Shown here piece by piece: positions 52,752-61,442 of a DNA stretch of 64,000 nucleotides. Position 1 is the first letter of the stretch. Each line of letters opens with the position of its first letter. Made by a program: the position numbers and the translations under genes. The DNA lies in the NCBI GenBank assembly GCA_965279195.1, contig CBDIHP010000037.1:1-64000 (forward strand), written 5' to 3'. The DNA comes from CBDIHP01 sp965279195. GTDB lineage: Bacteria; Planctomycetota; Planctomycetia; Isosphaerales; Isosphaeraceae. The notes under the pieces were generated by a model, which saw only the letters and a list, made by a program, of their open reading frames with translations, did not search any database and was not told the DNA's origin.

Positions 52752-53069
52752 TTCGGCCTGTTTCGTTCGCCCCGGAACCCCTCCCCCAAGTTCCGGGGAC
52801 TGACCCCTGTTTTTCGAAACGAACCCAATTCGCCCCAAATCCTGGCCTGGATTGAGATTAATCCTCAACACTCCCGGTCCGCTCAAAACCGCACCAAATT
52901 TCCAAAGATCTCCAGAGTCCCTAGTCTCTCCATTTGGACGCCACCCGCCGTCGGGATATTCAACCGATCTTGCGAGGGGAGTGTAGGGCTCGCCGTGACG
53001 TGTACCCGTGTTCACTGCGCTGGCAACAAGCCCGGGCCGCGGGTGGTCCTGCGATGCATCCACCCCACC
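52752..53069. other. 318-bp intergenic boundary of the lower-GC island
   Basis: Contains the hairpin at 52770-52815 and copy 6 of the GTAGGGT repeat (52983-53073). GC falls clearly from about 52800 on, marking the edge of the accessory segment that holds the WD40-GTPase gene. Confidence 0.5.
52770..52815 (+). terminator. Hairpin with T-run
   Basis: CCCCGGAAC (52770-52778) and GTTCCGGGG (52790-52798) form a perfect 9-bp stem with an 11-nt loop; ggggactgacccc then runs into TGTTTTT (52809-52815). Lies 19 nt after the small gene's stop. Confidence 0.45.
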
Positions 53070-53073
53070 CTAC
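52983..53073. repeat. GTAGGGT repeat, copy 6
   Basis: Left end GTAGGGCTCGCCGTGACG, right end cCACCCTAC; internal arms are degenerate. The right end, read on the minus strand as GTAGGGTG, holds the TAG stop of the WD40-GTPase gene. Confidence 0.65.
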
Positions 53074-55505
53074 GATTTCTTTTTCTTTCGGAGGATCTTG
53101 TCCCGCAATGCGCGGAGCGTGTCCGCTGTGAAGGGTTCGCCGTCGAAGACGATCTGCTTGACCTCGCGCCCGGCGGTTTCCTCTCGCTTGATGTAGGCCT
53201 GGACGTCCATCCAGCGGATCCGGCCGTCGGAGGTGCGGATCACGAGCATGACGGGGTACTTCCGCTCGCGCCAGTATTCGATGTGGCGATTCTTCTTGAG
53301 GTTGAAGATCTCCCGCCCGTCCTTGCGTGCCGTCAGATAGGAATCGCCCGACTTCAACTGGAGATAGACGAGCCGTGAGGTGGCAACGAAATTGTCGTCC
53401 TTGAACTCGATCTCGCCATCGATGCCATAGTCGGAATTCGTGTATTGCCGGTAGATCTGCCCTGCTTCGCCGGCGATCGCGTAACTGTGGCCGACGAGAA
53501 TCAACTCCTTGCTCTCGTTGTCGAGGACCGCTTGTGACTGCGCTTGCATCTCTTTCGCGTCTTGCGCGGTCTTCTCCTGGTAGAATCGGGTCTCTATCAC
53601 ATCATCGAGAAGTATCTTCTTGCCGCATTTCGAGCAAAAGACGTGGGTTTGTTTTTCCTGCCGAGCATCTTCGACCGCTGCAGGATCGCGGTGAGGTGCC
53701 TTGCACTTTGGGTTCGCGCAAACGTAGTGACGTGCCCTCTTGCAGTCTGGATCTCTAGTCTTCAGGTGCTCGTAAACATATCTCAAAAACATCAGCTGGG
53801 TATTCTCGGCCGTCTTGCCATCGGAAAAGACGGTGATCTGCCCCTGTCCCTCGGACCGACGCATCGTGAGGCCGATCTTCTCCCCAGTCTGAGATTCAAA
53901 CTCAGCGGAATCGAGCCAGAGTCGCTTGTAGTCGAACGCATCCGTATAGTGAAGCCGCACCACGAGGGTCGCGTAGATCTCGTCGAGATGACCTTCAAAC
54001 TGGAAGGTCATCAGGTTCAAGGGGAGCGGCGGGAGTGCGGGGCGTTCTCGCTTGTACAGGGATGGAAAAACGAGCGAGATGGGGTGGCCCGGGATGTGTT
54101 GCCGGATGCAGAGGCCGCGATCGACGACCATGATGTGCATGGCCCGCAGGATGATCTCTTCTTCATCTTGAGGGAGCCGAAGGATGTCGGCATAGTCGAG
54201 ATCGCCCCGAAGGACTTCCTCTTCTGGGATGACGCCGATCTCGTCGAGGTGTTTCCGCACCTTGCGAACGAGGGCCGCCGCGTAGGCGTTGATGCGCTCG
54301 GGCTGGAGGAGGACGAGGTCGCCGATCTCCAGTTTCCAGACGACACCCGGACCGTGGAGCAGGCTCACCACGGCGCGGAATTCCTCGTCGGTGAACTTGA
54401 GCGTCTTCCATTCCGTTCGAACTGCTTCGGCGAGGGCGTCGACGCTTTGCAGCACCGGCGTGGGCTTCGCTTTGGATCTCCCCTTGGGTCGCTTGTAGCT
54501 CCGATCTTTGATTCGGATGATCGCTTCTTTCAAATTGCGAAACGTGTCGGGCGAGACCGTATGCGGGATGCCATCCCAGTCGATCTGCTCGTCGATGGCC
54601 TTCGAGAGTGCGTCGCAGTTCAATCCTGTCTCGGCACTGGTTTCCAGGAAGGCACCGAACTTGTGTTCTCGGCAGAACTCTTCGATCAGTCCGCGCGAGA
54701 TCATGGTGCCGCCGCGGTCGCAGCGGCCGGCCACGAGGAGCTTGGCGAACGGTTTCCGGGACGCCTTGGTCAGCAGGCGATCCCACTCGGCGAGTCCCGC
54801 GAGGGGGTTCCGGTCCTGGGGGTCGAAGACATAGACGGCCAGCGCGGTCTCGTCCATGTAGAGCGGATGGGCCAGGCGGTAGTCGGGCTGGCCGGCGAAA
54901 TCCCAGAGATAGATTTCCCGCTCGCCTCTCTCGGAATCGGATGTGTGCGGCAGCTTCCAGTGCGTGGCCCAGGCGGCATCGGTTGAGAGGAGTCGTCCAG
55001 GAGGCGTACTGGTGGTAAGCCGATGGGCTAGACCGGATTTGCCGACTCCCGTGTCCCCGACCAGCAACACCTTGGCATTGGTGTACGCGGCCTTTGCCAA
55101 AGATGTGAGGTCCCACACGCGCAGGGTGTGGTCTTCCGAAGCGGAGACGGCGCTGCGGCCGTCCGGCGTCACCGCCACGCCTATCACACTATTGGTGTGT
55201 CCTTCGAGCGTGGCGACGGCCTTGCCCGAGTCGAGGTCCCACACGCGCAGGCTGCAGTCGGCCGAAGCGGAGACGGCCCTGCGGCCGTCCGGCGTCACCG
55301 CCACGCCAAACACGCCTTTGGTGTGTCCTTCGAGCATGGCGACGGCCTTGCCCGAGCCGAGGTCCCACACGCGCAGGGTGTCGTCGTCCGAAGCGGAGAC
55401 AGCCCTCCGGCCGTCCGGTGTCACATTGATTGCTCTTACAGCCTTTGAATGGCCTTTCAAGACCATTGGAGACCGCCCGGTATGCGTTTCATCACGCTTT
55501 GGCAT
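53070..55505 (-). CDS. WD40-GTPase-zinc ribbon-DUF4365 fusion protein
   Basis: 811 residues from ATG 55505 (55466 also possible). In order: three WD40 repeats (about 14-140), encoded by 126-bp units of which two are nearly identical; a Ras/Roc-like GTPase (G1 'LLVGDTGVGKSGLAHRL', G3 'LWDFAGQPDYR', G4 'VAGRCDR', G5 'TSAETG'; about 150-310); a COR-like winged-helix region ('LVLLQPERINAYAAALVRKVRKH'); a zinc ribbon ('CANPKCKAP...CSKCGKK'); and a C-terminal DUF4365 nuclease-like domain with 'SDYGIDGEIEF...LVYLQLKSGDSYL', the D-E-QxK pattern of PD-(D/E)xK folds. Cytosolic. Fusion of a sensor, switch and nuclease suggests an anti-invader role; that is inference. Lower GC than neighbours. The TAG stop is inside a GTAGGGT repeat. 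Confidence 0.85.
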   Translation of the reverse strand: MPKRDETHTGRSPMVLKGHSKAVRAINVTPDGRRAVSASDDDTLRVWDLGSGKAVAMLEGHTKGVFGVAVTPDGRRAVSASADCSLRVWDLDSGKAVATLEGHTNSVIGVAVTPDGRSAVSASEDHTLRVWDLTSLAKAAYTNAKVLLVGDTGVGKSGLAHRLTTSTPPGRLLSTDAAWATHWKLPHTSDSERGEREIYLWDFAGQPDYRLAHPLYMDETALAVYVFDPQDRNPLAGLAEWDRLLTKASRKPFAKLLVAGRCDRGGTMISRGLIEEFCREHKFGAFLETSAETGLNCDALSKAIDEQIDWDGIPHTVSPDTFRNLKEAIIRIKDRSYKRPKGRSKAKPTPVLQSVDALAEAVRTEWKTLKFTDEEFRAVVSLLHGPGVVWKLEIGDLVLLQPERINAYAAALVRKVRKHLDEIGVIPEEEVLRGDLDYADILRLPQDEEEIILRAMHIMVVDRGLCIRQHIPGHPISLVFPSLYKRERPALPPLPLNLMTFQFEGHLDEIYATLVVRLHYTDAFDYKRLWLDSAEFESQTGEKIGLTMRRSEGQGQITVFSDGKTAENTQLMFLRYVYEHLKTRDPDCKRARHYVCANPKCKAPHRDPAAVEDARQEKQTHVFCSKCGKKILLDDVIETRFYQEKTAQDAKEMQAQSQAVLDNESKELILVGHSYAIAGEAGQIYRQYTNSDYGIDGEIEFKDDNFVATSRLVYLQLKSGDSYLTARKDGREIFNLKKNRHIEYWRERKYPVMLVIRTSDGRIRWMDVQAYIKREETAGREVKQIVFDGEPFTADTLRALRDKILRKKKKS
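55110..55487 (-). repeat. Tandem 126-bp WD40-coding units
   Basis: The word gtcccacacgcgcag recurs at 55110, 55236 and 55362, exactly 126 bp (42 codons) apart. The first two full units differ at only about a dozen positions; the third diverges in its distal half. The high identity at DNA level implies recent duplication or gene conversion. Confidence 0.85.
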
Positions 55506-55607
55506 GAATTGCACCCTACGTGGCCGATCTCGATCACCCGGCCGAAAAGACTGCACTGGTCAGATGTGACGCCGCCTGCTCTATGAGGTACTGCCGCAAG
55601 GGGATAG

Positions 55608-55766
55608 TCAATTGACCGGCGCCATTGTGTCGGCCGTGGCGAGGTTCTCGGCGGTGAGGGCCAGCGGGGCGGAGAGGATCAACTGGCGGATGTCGGCCTG
55701 GAGGGTGGCCTCGGATCGGGAGGGGTCGCGGCGGGCGATCTGGGCGAGGAGTTCGGCGGCTGTCAT
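55608..55766 (-). pseudogene. Possible N-terminal remnant of a restriction-modification protein
   Basis: Encodes 52 residues: 'MTAAELLAQIARRDPSRSEATLQADIRQLILSAPLALTAENLA' followed by a short tail and stop. This opening (helical, 'RSEATLQADIRQLIL..') resembles the start of type II/Eco57I-like methylase-endonuclease fusions. Everything downstream of it is missing; the WD40-GTPase gene begins about 100 bp further on the same strand. Tentative. Confidence 0.4.
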
Positions 55767-56190
55767 GGGGCGACCTTCCCTGGCGGGCGAGTCGGAGGGG
55801 GCTCCGGATCCTTCGGGTGAAGTTTAGCGGAGGGGTCGGGAGGGGGCAATTCGGCGCGAGGTCGGCGGGGTAGGGTTGTAGGGGTTGGTGGGATCGGGGT
55901 GGTTGAGAAGGGCGATTGCTGGGCGGGGCCGAAGAAAGGGTGAATTCCTGGTGTGGGGACTGCGTCTTAGGATTGGGCACGAGCAAAGTGAAGGGATGCA
56001 GATTTGTGAGGTTTTGTGGGGTTTCGGAGTTTTGTTTCGTAAGACGAATGAGTGAAAGGGGTTGGGGTGAGTTGGGTTCGTTTCGCAGAACGGGTTTCGA
56101 GGCGATGGCTGTAGCTTTGTGTTGCAAAGTGAGGGGCAGGCGGTCAAGATGGGGCGGGGTGGTGAGACCTGTGGGGGCGGGAGGTGGGGC
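55767..56190. other. 424-bp intergenic stretch
   Basis: Unusual composition: T/G-rich on the plus strand (for example tttgtgaggttttgtggggt around 56005), with no coding character on either strand. It separates the accessory island from the ABC permease gene. No repeat arms found. Confidence 0.35.
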
Positions 56191-57924
56191 ATGCGAGGGA
56201 TCGGGCCGGGGCCGGTGTTTGAGGCGGAGTGGCTGGTGGGGTCGAGGCGGTGGCAGGGGTATGCGCTGAGGTCGATGCTGGTGCTGGGGATCCTGGCGGG
56301 GCTGTGGATGGTCCGGATGGGGAGGCGGTGGTCGGGGGAGATGTCGATCCAGGACCAGGCGGAGCTGGGGCAGGCGTTCTATGTGGTGATGGCGATGATG
56401 ATGCTGGCGCTGGTGGGGCTGGCGGCGCCGGCGGCGACGGCGGGGTCGATCTGCCTGGACAAGGCGCGGGGGAACCTGCTGCTGCTGTTCGCCACCGACC
56501 TGTCCGACGCGGAGATCGTGCTGGGGAAGCTGCTGGCGAGGCTGCTGCCGGTGCTGGGCCTGATCGCGTCGGCCGCGCCCGTGATGGCGATCATGACGCT
56601 GTTCGGCGGGGTGGATCCGGCCCTGCTCGCCGGGTCGATCCTGGTGAGCCTGGCCTGCGGGGTGTTCGGGTGTGCCCTGGCGCTCACGCTGTCGATCTGG
56701 GGCAGGAAGACGCATGAGGTCCTGCTCACGACTTATGCGTTCGGGATCCTCTGGCTGCTGTCGCCCTTGATGTGGTGGCTGGTGCGCCGGGTGCTCGTGG
56801 ACTGGCTCGACCTCGCCTGGCTGCCGGGCGAGTCGGCCCTGATGCCATACAACCCGGTGGTCCTGGTCATCACGCCCGTGGATGCGTTCCCGGGGATGGC
56901 CGGGGACGTGCTGTGGACGCAGATGTGGTTCTGCGCCCTGGGCTTGCTGGCGTCGGCGTTGCTGGTGGGGCTGTCGGTGTGGCGGATCCGGGCGGTGGTG
57001 GTCCGGCAGGCGGGGCGATCGGAGTCGCCCCGGAAGGAGAAGGCCGCGAAGGCGCGCCGGCGATGGCTGCCGTCGCCCGGCCTGGACGGGAACCCGGTCC
57101 TCTGGCGCGAGTGGCACCGGCGTCGGCCGTCGCGGTGGTCGGTGGCGGTGTGGGCGTTGTTCGTCGCGATCTCGGCGGGGTTCGGGCTGTGGGCGATGGA
57201 GCGGGCCCTGAGCGGGAGCATGCCGGGGAGCGACGTCGCCGGGGTGGTCAGCGGGTTCCAGGTGGTGGCGGGCCTGCTCTTGCTGAGCGTGTCGTCGGCG
57301 ACGAGCCTGGCGGAGGAACGCCAGCGGGGGAGCCTGGATGTGCTGCTGGCGACGCCGATGTCGACCCGCTCGATCGTGCTGGCCAAGTGGCTCGCGGCCT
57401 ACCGAGGCGTGCCCGCGCTGGCGGTGCTGCCGGTGCTGATCGCGGGGGGGGCGTCGTCGAACACGGGGTACCTGCCGGGCCCGTTCCTGATCGGCGGGCT
57501 GGTGCTGGCCTATGGCGCGGGGATCACGAGCCTGGGGCTGGCCCTGGCGACCTGGATCCCGAAGATGGGCCGGGCGATCGGCCTGACGGTGGGGATTTAC
57601 CTGGGCGGGGTGGTCCTCCCGATCCCCCTCGGGATGATCTTCTTCGGCGACGGCCCGAACCGGGCGGGCGGCGGCGTGGCCTCGGCCAGCCCGTTCTGGG
57701 GCGTGGGCTATTCCACCGCCATGATGGCCGGCACCGGCGGCGCGAACCGGACTCCGGAGGTCCAGGGGCTCTGGCTGCTGTTCTGGATCATCGCCTACGG
57801 CCTGGTGGCGATGGCCCTGGTCGTCGCGACGATCAAGACGTTCAACCGCTGCCTGGGTCGGATGGACGAGGGGCCGAGGGTCATCGTGTCGGGGAAATCA
57901 GAAGATATGTTGGAGATTGCATGA
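56191..57924 (+). CDS. ABC-2 type transporter permease (orphan)
   Basis: 577 residues from ATG 56191. Two halves, each with several hydrophobic helices. First half: 'VVMAMMMLALVGLAAPAATAGSICLDKARGNLLLLFATDLSDAEIVLGKLLARL', the ABC-2 coupling region. Second half repeats it: 'LLLLSVSSATSLAEERQRGSLDVLLATPMSTRSIVLAKWLAAY'. So an internal duplication of the ABC-2 membrane module, as in planctomycete permeases. No ATPase gene is adjacent; partner must be elsewhere. Substrate unknown. Next gene (kinase-TIR) begins 83 bp downstream. Confidence 0.85.
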   Translation: MRGIGPGPVFEAEWLVGSRRWQGYALRSMLVLGILAGLWMVRMGRRWSGEMSIQDQAELGQAFYVVMAMMMLALVGLAAPAATAGSICLDKARGNLLLLFATDLSDAEIVLGKLLARLLPVLGLIASAAPVMAIMTLFGGVDPALLAGSILVSLACGVFGCALALTLSIWGRKTHEVLLTTYAFGILWLLSPLMWWLVRRVLVDWLDLAWLPGESALMPYNPVVLVITPVDAFPGMAGDVLWTQMWFCALGLLASALLVGLSVWRIRAVVVRQAGRSESPRKEKAAKARRRWLPSPGLDGNPVLWREWHRRRPSRWSVAVWALFVAISAGFGLWAMERALSGSMPGSDVAGVVSGFQVVAGLLLLSVSSATSLAEERQRGSLDVLLATPMSTRSIVLAKWLAAYRGVPALAVLPVLIAGGASSNTGYLPGPFLIGGLVLAYGAGITSLGLALATWIPKMGRAIGLTVGIYLGGVVLPIPLGMIFFGDGPNRAGGGVASASPFWGVGYSTAMMAGTGGANRTPEVQGLWLLFWIIAYGLVAMALVVATIKTFNRCLGRMDEGPRVIVSGKSEDMLEIA

Positions 57925-58007
57925 ATTCGACGCATCCCTTCGGAGTTGAGGCGGGGGGGCGGGTGCTGTAGGCTCGAAGGGCGATCCTCCGCGAGGGCCC
58001 CGAGCCG

Positions 58008-61000
58008 ATGAGCCTGGACGACCCGGCGGGCGCCGCCATGCCCGCCGACCTCACCTCCGATTCCCGCCTGGCCGTCGCGGTCGAGGCGTTCGCGCGCGCC
58101 TGGGGCGAGGGGAGTCCCCTGGCGATCGAGGAGCTGCTGGACTCGGCGCCGGAGGGGGATCGGGCCGAGCTGTGCAAGCGGCTGGTCGGCGAGGAGTTGC
58201 GGCTCCGGCTGGGCTCGGGCGAGGCGCCCGACCTGTCGGAGTACCGGCGGCGGTTCCCGGATTCGTCGGGCTCGATCGACGCCATGCTGGAGGCGCTGCT
58301 CTCGACCCGGGCCCACGAGCCGACCGACGGCGATGCGACGACCCTCCGGCTGCCCCCGGACCGGCCGGAGCCGCCCCGCGACTGGGCGGGCCGGGTGCTG
58401 GGGGACTACCGGATCCTCGGGCGGATCGGCGGCGGCGGGATGGGTGCGGTCTATCGCGCCCGGCACGCGTACCTGGACTGCGAGATGGCGGTGAAGGTCG
58501 TGCTGCCCGACCGCCAGGGGCACCGGGGGTCGGTCGAGCGGTTCTTCCGGGAGATGCGGGCGGTCGGGCGGCTGGATCATCCGAACATCGTCCGATGCAA
58601 CGATGCGAGGGAGGTCGAGGGCGTCCCGTTCCTGGTGATGGAGCTGCTCGAAGGCCGGGACCTCCATCGCCTGGTGGCCGAGCGGGGCCCTTTGCCGGTG
58701 ACGGTCGCCTGCGAGCTGATCCGGCAGGCGGCGCTGGGGCTGTCGCACGCCCACGAGCGGGGGCTGGTGCACCGCGACGTCAAGCCGTCGAACCTGTTCC
58801 TGACCGACGCGGGGGTGCTCAAGGTGCTCGACCTGGGGCTCTCGATCGTGGAGATGGGGGAGGACTCCCCGGGGGAATCCGCCGGCTCGGCGGAGGGCCT
58901 CACGGTCGAGGGCCAGGCGCTCGGGACGCCCGACTACATGGCGCCCGAGCAGTGGACCGACGCCCTGAACGCCGACGCGCGGGCGGACATCTATGGGTTG
59001 GGTGCGACGCTCTACTTCCTGCTGGGCGGCCGCCCGCCGTTCGTCGGCCACGGCTACTCGACGTTCCACGGCAAGATGCAGGGGCACCTGAACGACACGC
59101 CCCCGGCCCTGTGCTCGCTCCGGCCCGAGGTGCCGATCGCCCTGGCCGGGGTCGTCGACCGGGCCCTGTCGAAGGCCCCGGCCGACCGGCAGGCGTCCGC
59201 GACCGAGTTCGCCGAGATGATCCGGGCGTTCTGCGCGGGGGCGGACCTCTCGGCATGGCTGGCGGATCCGGGCCGGCCTTCCCTGCCCCACGCGGATCCC
59301 GACGCGCCCACCTCGGTCGTTCGTGGTGGCAGGCCGGCCCAGCCGACCCAGGTCGACGAGGACGTGCAGTTCACGGTCTACCGGCCGAAGGCGGTGGTGC
59401 CCGAGCAGTGGCGGCCGCTGCTGGTCTTCGCCCACCTGGCGGAGCGACGGCCGGATGCCCCGCCCGGCGAGCCCGACCCGGTCGCCGAGGTGCGCCGGCA
59501 GGCGGAGCAGGTGCTCGGGCCGGCGGTCGACCGGTTCCAGCCGACGACCCAGGAGTCGGCCGAGGCAATCCCGCGCGGGGATCTGCTGACGTTCGTCCCC
59601 GCGGTCGCCGGGGTGGAGTTCAACCCAGCGAGCCGGAGCTTCGCCTGGGTCGAGTCGGTCCACCGCGAGGAGTTCCGGTTCCGGGCCGGCCGCGAGCTCG
59701 ACGGCCAGATGGCGAGGGGTCGGGTGTCGGTCTTCCTCGGGCGGATCCTCCTGGCGGAGATCCCGATCAAGTTCCGGGTGGACGCCGCGCACGTCGAGCC
59801 CCCCGACGAGCCGATGGAACCGGCCGTCGGCCGTCGATTCCGGCGGATCTACGCCTCGTTCGCGGGCGAGGACCGGGCCGTGGCCGAGGAGTTCGAGGGC
59901 TTCGCCCGGCTGATGGGCGATGAATTCCTGCTCGGCTGCGCCTCGTTACGCACGGCGGACGTCTGGGATGATCGCGTAAGGGAGCGGATACGGAATGCGG
60001 ACGTTTTTCAGCTCTTCTGGTCGAGCCGGGCCCTGGCTTCGCCGCAGGTCGAGCGGGAGTGGCAGTATGCCCTCGGGTTGAACCGCGACGGCTTCATCCG
60101 GCCGGTCTACTGGGAGGATCCCCTGCCCTCCGACCCCGGCCGCGACCTGCCGCCCGAGGCGCTGGTGGCGTGCGAGTTCCAGAAGCTGGACCGCGATCCC
60201 ATGCCGGAGCCGGCCGCCGAGGTCGCGATGCCGGCCGGGGAGACCGGTCTCATCGGCGGGCGCTACCGATTGCTGGAGAGCCTCGGCGAGGGGCGTTGGC
60301 GGGCGGAGGATGTCCGGCTCGCCCGCGCGGTGCTCGTCGAGGCCGCAGGCACCGAGGTGTCCCGACGTCCGGAGGTTCTCGGCGCCTTCCGTCGCGATTT
60401 CCAGAGGCTCGCCTCGCTCCGATGCCCCTCCGTGCCGGCGTTCTACGAACTCCTGACCGAGGGCGAGACGACCTATGAGATCCAGGAGTTCATCCGGGGC
60501 GAGCGGCTTTCCGAGCGGATCCGCCGCGCGGGGGCGTTGGATCTCAGGACCGTGCGGACGATCGCCGAGGGGATCTGCGGTGCCATTGAGGCGGCCCACG
60601 GCGTGGGTGTGATCCACGGAGACCTCAAGCCCCACAACGTCTTCCTGACCGAAAGCGGCCGGTCGTTGAAGGTCGTCGGCCTGGGGAGGGAGGCCCTCCG
60701 CCGGAGCCAGGGCAGCCGGAATCTGACCCTCTTCCAGGCCCCGACCGTCTCGATCCCGCACGCCGCGCCCGAGGTCATGATGGGCGATCCGGCCACGCCC
60801 GAGAGCGACGTCTTCTCGATCGGCGCGATCCTCCTTGAGGCCCTGACGGGATCCCCCCTGGCCTCCTCGCCCCTGGAGCGGATGCAGAATTTCCAGAAGC
60901 CGGCGGCGCGGATTCGCGACCGCAACCCCCGCTCGGCGGTGCCGGAATCCGTCGAGCAGGTCGTGCTCCGATGCCTGGAATTCGAATCATCGAGGCGATT

Positions 61001-61343
61001 CGGTTCGGCCTCGGAACTCCGCGACGCCCTGGGCCGGGCCTGGGCCACCGGGCTCCCCGAACCCGCCCTGGTGGCGCCCGCGTGGAGCCTCCCGGACAAC
61101 CGGCCTGCTCCGGCGAGCCCGGGAGTCGCCGCCATGACACCGGACCTGCTCGAGTTCGACCCCGCCTCCCGCGTGGCGAGCCGGGCGGCCCGCTCGGGAT
61201 CGCGAGGGCGATCGGGATGGCTCATCGCGGTTGCCTTGCTGGTCGCGGTCTTGCTCGGGGTCCAGCGAAACTGGCCGGGCCTGAAAACCTGGTTCGGTCG
61301 TCAGGCCGCACACGTCGCCTCGACGCCCGATGCGCCGAAATAA
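58008..61343 (+). CDS. Ser/Thr kinase-TIR-pseudokinase membrane protein
   Basis: 1111 residues. N-terminal acidic segment common to planctomycete kinases ('LAIEELLDSAPEGDRAELCKRL'); active kinase (about 130-410: 'IGGGGMGAVYRA', 'MAVKVV', 'HRDVKPSNLFL', 'VLDLGLS', 'APEQW'); a strand-rich module (about 455-595, 'VQFTVYRPKAVVPEQWRPLL', 'LLTFVPAVAGVEFNP'); a TIR domain (about 605-715: 'RRIYASFAGEDRAVAEEFEGFA', 'LRTADVWDDRVRERIRNADVFQLFWSSRA', candidate catalytic Glu in 'SPQVEREWQYAL'); a second kinase-like domain (about 750-1010) that keeps 'HGDLKPHNVFL' but has 'VEAAG' for the ATP-binding lysine and 'VVGLG' for DFG, hence a pseudokinase; one C-terminal membrane helix (GWLIAVALLVAVLLGV). Predicted inner-membrane signalling or NAD-linked conflict protein. 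Next to an orphan ABC permease. Confidence 0.88.
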   Translation: MSLDDPAGAAMPADLTSDSRLAVAVEAFARAWGEGSPLAIEELLDSAPEGDRAELCKRLVGEELRLRLGSGEAPDLSEYRRRFPDSSGSIDAMLEALLSTRAHEPTDGDATTLRLPPDRPEPPRDWAGRVLGDYRILGRIGGGGMGAVYRARHAYLDCEMAVKVVLPDRQGHRGSVERFFREMRAVGRLDHPNIVRCNDAREVEGVPFLVMELLEGRDLHRLVAERGPLPVTVACELIRQAALGLSHAHERGLVHRDVKPSNLFLTDAGVLKVLDLGLSIVEMGEDSPGESAGSAEGLTVEGQALGTPDYMAPEQWTDALNADARADIYGLGATLYFLLGGRPPFVGHGYSTFHGKMQGHLNDTPPALCSLRPEVPIALAGVVDRALSKAPADRQASATEFAEMIRAFCAGADLSAWLADPGRPSLPHADPDAPTSVVRGGRPAQPTQVDEDVQFTVYRPKAVVPEQWRPLLVFAHLAERRPDAPPGEPDPVAEVRRQAEQVLGPAVDRFQPTTQESAEAIPRGDLLTFVPAVAGVEFNPASRSFAWVESVHREEFRFRAGRELDGQMARGRVSVFLGRILLAEIPIKFRVDAAHVEPPDEPMEPAVGRRFRRIYASFAGEDRAVAEEFEGFARLMGDEFLLGCASLRTADVWDDRVRERIRNADVFQLFWSSRALASPQVEREWQYALGLNRDGFIRPVYWEDPLPSDPGRDLPPEALVACEFQKLDRDPMPEPAAEVAMPAGETGLIGGRYRLLESLGEGRWRAEDVRLARAVLVEAAGTEVSRRPEVLGAFRRDFQRLASLRCPSVPAFYELLTEGETTYEIQEFIRGERLSERIRRAGALDLRTVRTIAEGICGAIEAAHGVGVIHGDLKPHNVFLTESGRSLKVVGLGREALRRSQGSRNLTLFQAPTVSIPHAAPEVMMGDPATPESDVFSIGAILLEALTGSPLASSPLERMQNFQKPAARIRDRNPRSAVPESVEQVVLRCLEFESSRRFGSASELRDALGRAWATGLPEPALVAPAWSLPDNRPAPASPGVAAMTPDLLEFDPASRVASRAARSGSRGRSGWLIAVALLVAVLLGVQRNWPGLKTWFGRQAAHVASTPDAPK

Positions 61344-61442
61344 CCTCATCCGATCGGAGATGGTTTTCCCAGCCCGCACCACGTCGATGATCGGCGACCG
61401 GTCTCGAATTGGGGGCATCGCTTTCGATCGAGAATCGCATGA

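Noticed and set aside
55110..55487. Direct repeats considered as a CRISPR or satellite array
   Set aside because: The 126-bp units are in-frame WD40 codons inside a long open frame.
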